Assembly (NCBI GenBank): GCA_050951725.1
Contig: JBMNJO010000001.1
Span: forward strand, 558,001 to 622,000
DNA length: 64,000 bases
Origin: DTU052 sp050951725
GTDB lineage: Bacteria; Bacillota; Syntrophomonadia; Syntrophomonadales; DTU052
Direction: 5' to 3'
The notes under the pieces are model-generated. The model was not told the DNA's origin. It was given only the letters and a program-made list of their open reading frames with translations, and did no database searches. Positions 59,835 through 64,000 of the stretch are shown here, piece after piece (position 1 is the first letter of the stretch; every line of letters begins with the position of its first letter). The position numbers were made by a program, and so were the translations under genes.

Positions 59835-61019
59835 CTAATCCAATTCCTTACCCACAATGCACACGGAGACTACGCAGTAGGCGGGTTGACCGCCCAGGTT
59901 GTGTGTTAAGGCCAGTCTGGGATTCTCCACCTGCCGGGGACCGGCTTCACCTTTGAATTGCAGGTAACATTCGTAAAGCATGCGCAGTCCGGTGGCACCA
60001 ATAGGATGGCCGAAGGATTTCAATCCCCCGTCCGGGTTAACCGGCAGACCTCCTTTCAATTCAAAGAAACCGCTCTCCACATCTCTCCATGCCTCGCCGC
60101 GAGGACTGAACAGCAGATCTTCGTAGATTACCAGTTCGGTTATGGTAAAACAGTCATGAACCTCGGCCAGACTTATCTCCTGGCGGGGATTGCGGATTCC
60201 GGCCTCTTTATAGGCTGCCTGGGCCGCATGGTAGGTTTCCCAGGCGGTGGTGTAGTCATAGCCCTGGTGACGCTCTCCCCATCCCGGGCCCGCCGCGATA
60301 GACATCCCCTTGACATACATGGGGTTTTTGGTATATTTGTGAGCATCCTCCGCCCGGCAGATTATGGCGCAGGCCGCGCCGTCCGCCACCCCGGAGCAGT
60401 CATATATTCCCAGGGGATAGGCGACCATCGGTGACTTGAGTATCACCTCCAGCGGGACCTCGGCGCGGTACTGGGCTTTGGGATTCAAAGCGCCGTTGTA
60501 ATGGTTCTTCCAGGCAATCTTGCCCATCACTTCTTTAAGGTGTTTCATTTCCAGATTAAACTTGTTGGCATAAGCCGGGGCGAGCAGGGCAAACCGGGCT
60601 GGTGCTGTCGGTTCGGGCGTAGTCCGGTCGGAATGGACCATGGGAGTTTCCAGCCCACTGTACCCACAGTCCTTTAGCTTCTCGGCCCCGATTGCCATCA
60701 CCACATCGTAGGCCCCTGAGGCCACAGCGTAACAGGCATTGCGGAAACAGTCACTGCCGGTGGCACACATGTTCTCCACCCGGGTCACCGGCTTGTACTG
60801 TGTTTTCAAACCCATGGAAAATGGCAGAGCCCCGATGGTACTGGAGGAAAAGGTTCCAAACCAGAAAGCATCGATATCCTTCAGCTCAATGCCCGAATCT
60901 GCGCTGCATTCCTTGATCGCCTCAATCATTAAGTCTTCCAGGTTACAGTCCCAGCGTTCACCGAATTTGGTACATCCCATGCCGATCACTGCGACTTGGT
61001 CCTTGATCCCTCTAGCCAT
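59835..61019 (-). CDS. thiolase family protein (acetyl-CoA acetyltransferase-like)
   Basis: 394 residues, close to SCPx/nondecarboxylating thiolase-type proteins. The acyl-binding Cys is C85 in VENMCATGSD. The HDCFTITE stretch and GHPIGATG near the end provide the other catalytic His residues. RWDCN and DCSGVADGAACAI also match the lipid-transfer-protein thiolases, many of which act with an OB-fold partner. Such a partner is encoded next to it (61035-62444). It cleaves or forms 3-ketoacyl-CoA, probably the last step of the cluster. Start ATG 61019, GGAGGGATGG upstream. Confidence 0.88.
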   Translation of the reverse strand: MARGIKDQVAVIGMGCTKFGERWDCNLEDLMIEAIKECSADSGIELKDIDAFWFGTFSSSTIGALPFSMGLKTQYKPVTRVENMCATGSDCFRNACYAVASGAYDVVMAIGAEKLKDCGYSGLETPMVHSDRTTPEPTAPARFALLAPAYANKFNLEMKHLKEVMGKIAWKNHYNGALNPKAQYRAEVPLEVILKSPMVAYPLGIYDCSGVADGAACAIICRAEDAHKYTKNPMYVKGMSIAAGPGWGERHQGYDYTTAWETYHAAQAAYKEAGIRNPRQEISLAEVHDCFTITELVIYEDLLFSPRGEAWRDVESGFFELKGGLPVNPDGGLKSFGHPIGATGLRMLYECYLQFKGEAGPRQVENPRLALTHNLGGQPAYCVVSVCIVGKELD

Positions 61020-61034
61020 TAACCATCCCTCCTT

Positions 61035-62444
61035 CTACCTTTTCGGCACGGCTTTCCAGAAGTAGGTCCCAATCCCCTCGACCTCAAACAGTTTACGAAA
61101 GGACATTTCTACCTCCATATTTACTGCCAGTTGCTCCACTAGGCAGTCAGTCATCAGGCAGACAAACCGCCCGCCGCCTTCATAATCCACTACCGCCATG
61201 ACGGTTGGCGGGTCAAGTGAGGGTGCCAGGTAATCCAGGGTGAAGGTGGCCAACCGGGCCGTTTTCCCCAGGAACTTGTAGTCCTCCATCTGGTCCAGGG
61301 CCTGGCAGTTAATGCATACCCGCTGCGCAGGAAACTGTGGGGTACCACAGGCTAGACACCGACTGCCGTAAAAGCCCAGTATTTTTTTGAGATTGCGGTA
61401 CCGGTCCGGGAGTGAGGAACGGACCAGGGGCGGCCTTCTCTGCGGTTCCACCTCAATCAGCTCCCGCCATCTCAGGTATTTGCCGTAGTTCATATCGTTC
61501 TTTTTACTGTCAATGTGACCCTTGATTCCACGTCGAGGGGGCAGTTTCAAGATCGCTTCTGTAACCTGAAAAGCAATGGCATCAGCGCCATCGCCATATG
61601 TGATCATCAATATGCGGTCTCCGGGAGAGGACTGCTCCAGTGCGGATACCAATGCCATCGGCGCGCTGGCCGCTCCGGCGTTGCCAATCCTGTCGATAAG
61701 GCTATCCTCTACCTGCTCGGGGGCAAAGCCCATCCTGCGGGCTAACCCCAACGCATCTTTGGTCTTCAAACCGTAAATAACCACCTTGGAAAAGTCAGAC
61801 TGCTTAAGCCCTAGCCTAGTCAGTAAGGCATTCGCGGCTTCCACCGTAAAACGGTTGTATCCTTGGGTTTGACAGAAGCGTTCTTCCCAACTGCGCACGA
61901 AACGGTCATCGGATGAACGCCAGTTGTCGTAGAAGTCAGCGGAAATGCTCTGACAGCCGATTATATCGGCAATCACGTTCTGGCTCCCCAACATAAAAGC
62001 GGCGGCACCGTCCCCCAGCAAGGCCTCGAACTGCCCTGCTGCTGCACCCAAACGGCTGTCACTGATGGTCACCATGACTTTCTCACCCTTCTCGGCGGCA
62101 TCCAGTCCGGCAATCAGGGCGCTGGAACCGGAACGGAGTGATCCGGTGACATCAAGGGTCAGTGCCTGGCTTTTCATATCCAGGGTACCGGCGATGGTAG
62201 GTGCGGCTTGTTTCTCGCGGTGCGGGGGTGTGGTGGTGGCAAAATACAAGCGGTCGATTTCATCCCCCCGAAAACCGCTGGTACAGTCCAGGGCGGCAGC
62301 CACCGCCATCGTCAGGCTGTCCTCGTCGAAATTGGCGACCGCTTTTTCACCTTTGGGTACCGGGTTCCCGTACATCTCACGGATCAGCCTGCGATCCAGG
62401 CGGTTGAAAGGAATATAGGCTCCGTAGGATATAATTCCTGCCAT
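61035..62444 (-). CDS. HMG-CoA-synthase-like domain fused to OB-fold (DUF35)
   Basis: About 469 residues. An amino-terminal thiolase-fold HMG-CoA synthase-like region (about 1-330: GAYIPFNRLDRR, DEDSLTMAVAAALDC, DGAAAFML) is followed by a zinc ribbon (CLACGTPQFPAQRVCINC) and an OB-fold (LGKTARLATFTLDYLAPSLDPPTVMAVVDYEGGGRFVC). Where FabH and HMG-CoA synthases have the nucleophile Cys, this one reads DVTGSLRSGSSAL, with Leu103 in the Cys place, so it probably does not make a C-C bond in the normal way. I chose ATG 62444 because GGGAGGT lies 9 bases upstream; the frame stays open to 62681 but that part is implausible. It is next to the thiolase, as with the archaeal thiolase-HMGS-DUF35 complex. 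Confidence 0.85.
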   Translation of the reverse strand: MAGIISYGAYIPFNRLDRRLIREMYGNPVPKGEKAVANFDEDSLTMAVAAALDCTSGFRGDEIDRLYFATTTPPHREKQAAPTIAGTLDMKSQALTLDVTGSLRSGSSALIAGLDAAEKGEKVMVTISDSRLGAAAGQFEALLGDGAAAFMLGSQNVIADIIGCQSISADFYDNWRSSDDRFVRSWEERFCQTQGYNRFTVEAANALLTRLGLKQSDFSKVVIYGLKTKDALGLARRMGFAPEQVEDSLIDRIGNAGAASAPMALVSALEQSSPGDRILMITYGDGADAIAFQVTEAILKLPPRRGIKGHIDSKKNDMNYGKYLRWRELIEVEPQRRPPLVRSSLPDRYRNLKKILGFYGSRCLACGTPQFPAQRVCINCQALDQMEDYKFLGKTARLATFTLDYLAPSLDPPTVMAVVDYEGGGRFVCLMTDCLVEQLAVNMEVEMSFRKLFEVEGIGTYFWKAVPKR

Positions 62445-62493
62445 AGGAGATATACCTCCCTTACAATCAAAGTTTGATGCCGGAACTACTGGA

Positions 62494-63345
62494 TCAGTAT
62501 TCATAGAAACCGCGGCCAGTCTTCTGTCCAAAATCACCGGCCCGAACCTTGTTGCGGGTACCGATACCGATACAGAACCGGTCCCCAAAAGCCGCCCGCA
62601 GTCCATCAGCCACCCGGACCATGGTGTCAATACCGCTGAAATCGAATAACTGGAAGGGGCCCATGGGATGGCCGAGCGCAAATTTCATGGCCTTGTCGAT
62701 CTCCTCTATGCTGGCCAGTCTTTCATCATAGACCCGGGAAGCTTCCACCATCAGACCAGCCAGCAGACGGTTGACGATAAACCCCGGGGTATCCCGGCAG
62801 ACGCAGGTCTCCTTTTTCATCCTCCGGCTGAGATCCACTATCAGGTCAACACATCCCTGGGAGGTGTGTTCCCCCATGGGGATCTCGATAAGCCTCATTA
62901 CCTGCGCGGGGTAGAAAAAGTGCATCCCGATTACCTTGTCAGGCCGGTTGGTGGCAGTGGCGATTTCGGTGATACTGAGTTGGGAGGTGTTGGTGGCAAG
63001 AATGGCGTCGGGTTTTACTATCTGGTCCAATTTGGTGAAGGTTTCCTTCTTCAGTTCCATGATCTCCGGAATGGCCTCAATCACTACATCACAGTCCGCG
63101 AAATCATTGATATCCAGAGAAGTGTCGATCAATTTGGTCAGTCCATCAAGCTGTTCAGGAGTCAGCTTACCCTTTTCCACGTCCTTATTCCAGAGTTTCT
63201 GAATCTTGGCCCAGCCCTTTTGCAGCTCCTGTTCTGAGACATCGACCAGGACTACCTGGCAACCAGCCTGGGCAGCAAGTTGGGCGATGCCGTGACCCAT
63301 CAGTCCTGCTCCCAGTACCCCAACCTTTTCAATCCTGTCAATCAT
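62494..63345 (-). CDS. hbd: 3-hydroxyacyl-CoA dehydrogenase (3-hydroxybutyryl-CoA dehydrogenase type)
   Basis: Oxidises (S)-3-hydroxyacyl-CoA with NAD(P) or runs in reverse in butyrate formation. It has 283 residues, the short one-domain-pair form. The NAD-binding GAGLMGHGIA is at 13-22, DVVIEAIPEIMELK near 85, and the catalytic His lies in IGMHFFYPAQVM. The carboxy domain has CVCRDTPGFIVNRLL (Asn-Arg) and FALGHPMGPFQLFDFSGIDTM. ATG 63345. Together with the thiolase and dehydrogenase it gives the beta-oxidation core of the cluster. Confidence 0.93.
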   Translation of the reverse strand: MIDRIEKVGVLGAGLMGHGIAQLAAQAGCQVVLVDVSEQELQKGWAKIQKLWNKDVEKGKLTPEQLDGLTKLIDTSLDINDFADCDVVIEAIPEIMELKKETFTKLDQIVKPDAILATNTSQLSITEIATATNRPDKVIGMHFFYPAQVMRLIEIPMGEHTSQGCVDLIVDLSRRMKKETCVCRDTPGFIVNRLLAGLMVEASRVYDERLASIEEIDKAMKFALGHPMGPFQLFDFSGIDTMVRVADGLRAAFGDRFCIGIGTRNKVRAGDFGQKTGRGFYEY

Positions 63346-63374
63346 GATTAACCCTCCTCACACAATTTTTGTCC

Positions 63375-64000
63375 TCAATCTTTCAGCAGTTCACGCGCGA
63401 TTACCACCCGCTGGATCTGGGAAGTCCCTTCCACGATCTGCAGGAGCTTGGCATCACGCATGGCCTTCTCCAGGGGATAATCCCGCATATACCCATAACC
63501 ACCCAGGATCTGTACCGCATCACTGGTTACCCGCTGCACCATATCCGCGCTGTAGCATTTGGCGATGGCGCTGCTGCGCGGGGAGTTGATGCCGTTATCC
63601 AGCATCCAGGCGGCTTTCTGGTACAGGAGTCGGGCCGACTCTACCCTTATGTCCATATCGGCCAGCATGAACTGTATCCCCTGCAGGTTGGCGATGGGAC
63701 TGCCGAACTGCACCCGTTCCCGGGCATAATCCCGGGCCGTATCCAGGGCGAACTGTCCGATTCCCACCCCCATGGCCGCGATCACCGGACGCGATCCGCC
63801 AAAGGCCTGCATGGCAATTTTGAAGCCCTGACCTTCACCACCTAGACGAAAGGATTCCGGGACTCTTACGTCTTCAAATATCACCTCTGCAGTATCGGCA
63901 GCACGATTGCCCATTTTCTTCTCGTGTTTCCCGACACTGACTCCTTCCCAATTTCGGTCAACCAGGAAAAAGGTTTGTCCCTTATGCCACAGGCTTTTGT
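63375..64000 (-). CDS. acyl-CoA dehydrogenase (partial, amino-terminus off the right edge)
   Basis: The visible part encodes about 208 residues and reads in frame to the window edge (WHKGQTFFLVDRNWEGVSVG upstream of KMGNRAADTAEV). FAD-contact and family motifs are GNRAADTAEVIFEDVRVPE, FGSPIANLQGIQFMLADMDI, the AIAKCYSADMVQRV stretch, ILGGYGYMRDYPLEKAMRDAKLLQIVEGTSQIQRVVIARELL. The catalytic Glu is in IVEGTSQIQ. It oxidises acyl-CoA to enoyl-CoA, passing electrons to an ETF. It lies 29 bases upstream of hbd and is transcribed first in the part of the cluster seen. Confidence 0.93.
   Translation of the reverse strand, partial: KSLWHKGQTFFLVDRNWEGVSVGKHEKKMGNRAADTAEVIFEDVRVPESFRLGGEGQGFKIAMQAFGGSRPVIAAMGVGIGQFALDTARDYARERVQFGSPIANLQGIQFMLADMDIRVESARLLYQKAAWMLDNGINSPRSSAIAKCYSADMVQRVTSDAVQILGGYGYMRDYPLEKAMRDAKLLQIVEGTSQIQRVVIARELLKD

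Noticed and set aside
62445..62681. Extended amino-terminal part of the HMGS-like gene
   Set aside because: The frame stays open to 62681 but has no ribosome site and overlaps the 3' end of the hbd gene. The start at 62444 has GGGAGGT and begins with the conserved fold.
1..64000. CRISPR arrays, tRNA and rRNA genes, riboswitches
   Set aside because: None of the repeat-spacer patterns, cloverleaf or known riboswitch cores were noticed in the intergenic parts read by eye. This is not a computed search.

Overview
The window is a 64 kb piece of a low-to-mid GC, Gram-positive, motile, probably spore-forming anaerobe of the Clostridia, most like the Desulfotomaculum/Pelotomaculum group (Peptococcaceae). 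This placement is an inference from gene order and families. The signs are a Bacillus-type topA-trmFO-xerC-hslVU-codY-fla/che-rpsB-tsf-pyrH-frr-uppS-cdsA-dxr order, CheC/CheD/FliY chemotaxis, CodY, a YtvI-like sporulation membrane protein, an archaeal-type fructose-bisphosphate aldolase/phosphatase and CoA-based catabolic genes. No rRNA, tRNA or CRISPR array was seen.

Region 1 (1-6.3 kb, all minus): dxr (cut by the left edge), a YtvI-like permease, cdsA, uppS, frr, pyrH, tsf and rpsB. These serve isoprenoid, phospholipid and wall-lipid synthesis, ribosome recycling and translation. rpsB has its own candidate promoter and a leader terminator, and a clear terminator lies between rpsB and tsf.

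Region 2 (6.3-36 kb, all minus): one nearly gap-free flagellar/chemotaxis operon, read from flgB at 35.9 kb down to a SwrB-position protein at 6.3 kb. Basal body, export, hook, switch, FlhF/FlhG, CheB-A-W-C-D and sigma-D follow each other with many 1-14 bp overlaps. Flagellin, motAB and chemoreceptors are not in the window.

Region 3 (36-45 kb, minus): codY, hslU, hslV, xerC, trmFO, topA, dprA and an unassigned membrane-anchored protein. A divergent comM/yifB follows on the plus strand.

Region 4 (47-64 kb): an accessory metabolic region with longer gaps and mixed strands. It holds an iron-sulfur flavoprotein, an orphan carboxyltransferase, fructose-bisphosphate aldolase/phosphatase, two tandem acetoacetate-decarboxylase-like genes, a MarR regulator, a CarD-like regulator and an HpaB/4-hydroxybutyryl-CoA-dehydratase-like flavoprotein. 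A minus-strand acyl-CoA cluster (acyl-CoA dehydrogenase, 3-hydroxyacyl-CoA dehydrogenase, HMG-CoA-synthase-like/OB-fold protein, thiolase, acyl-CoA ligase) runs to the right edge. The ligase gene is split by a 1,517-bp insertion sequence with an exact 4-bp target duplication, so the pathway may have lost its activation step recently. The cluster resembles beta-oxidation, but its synthase-like protein lacks the active-site cysteine and its HpaB-like protein lacks the canonical cluster histidine. Its substrate cannot be named from sequence alone.
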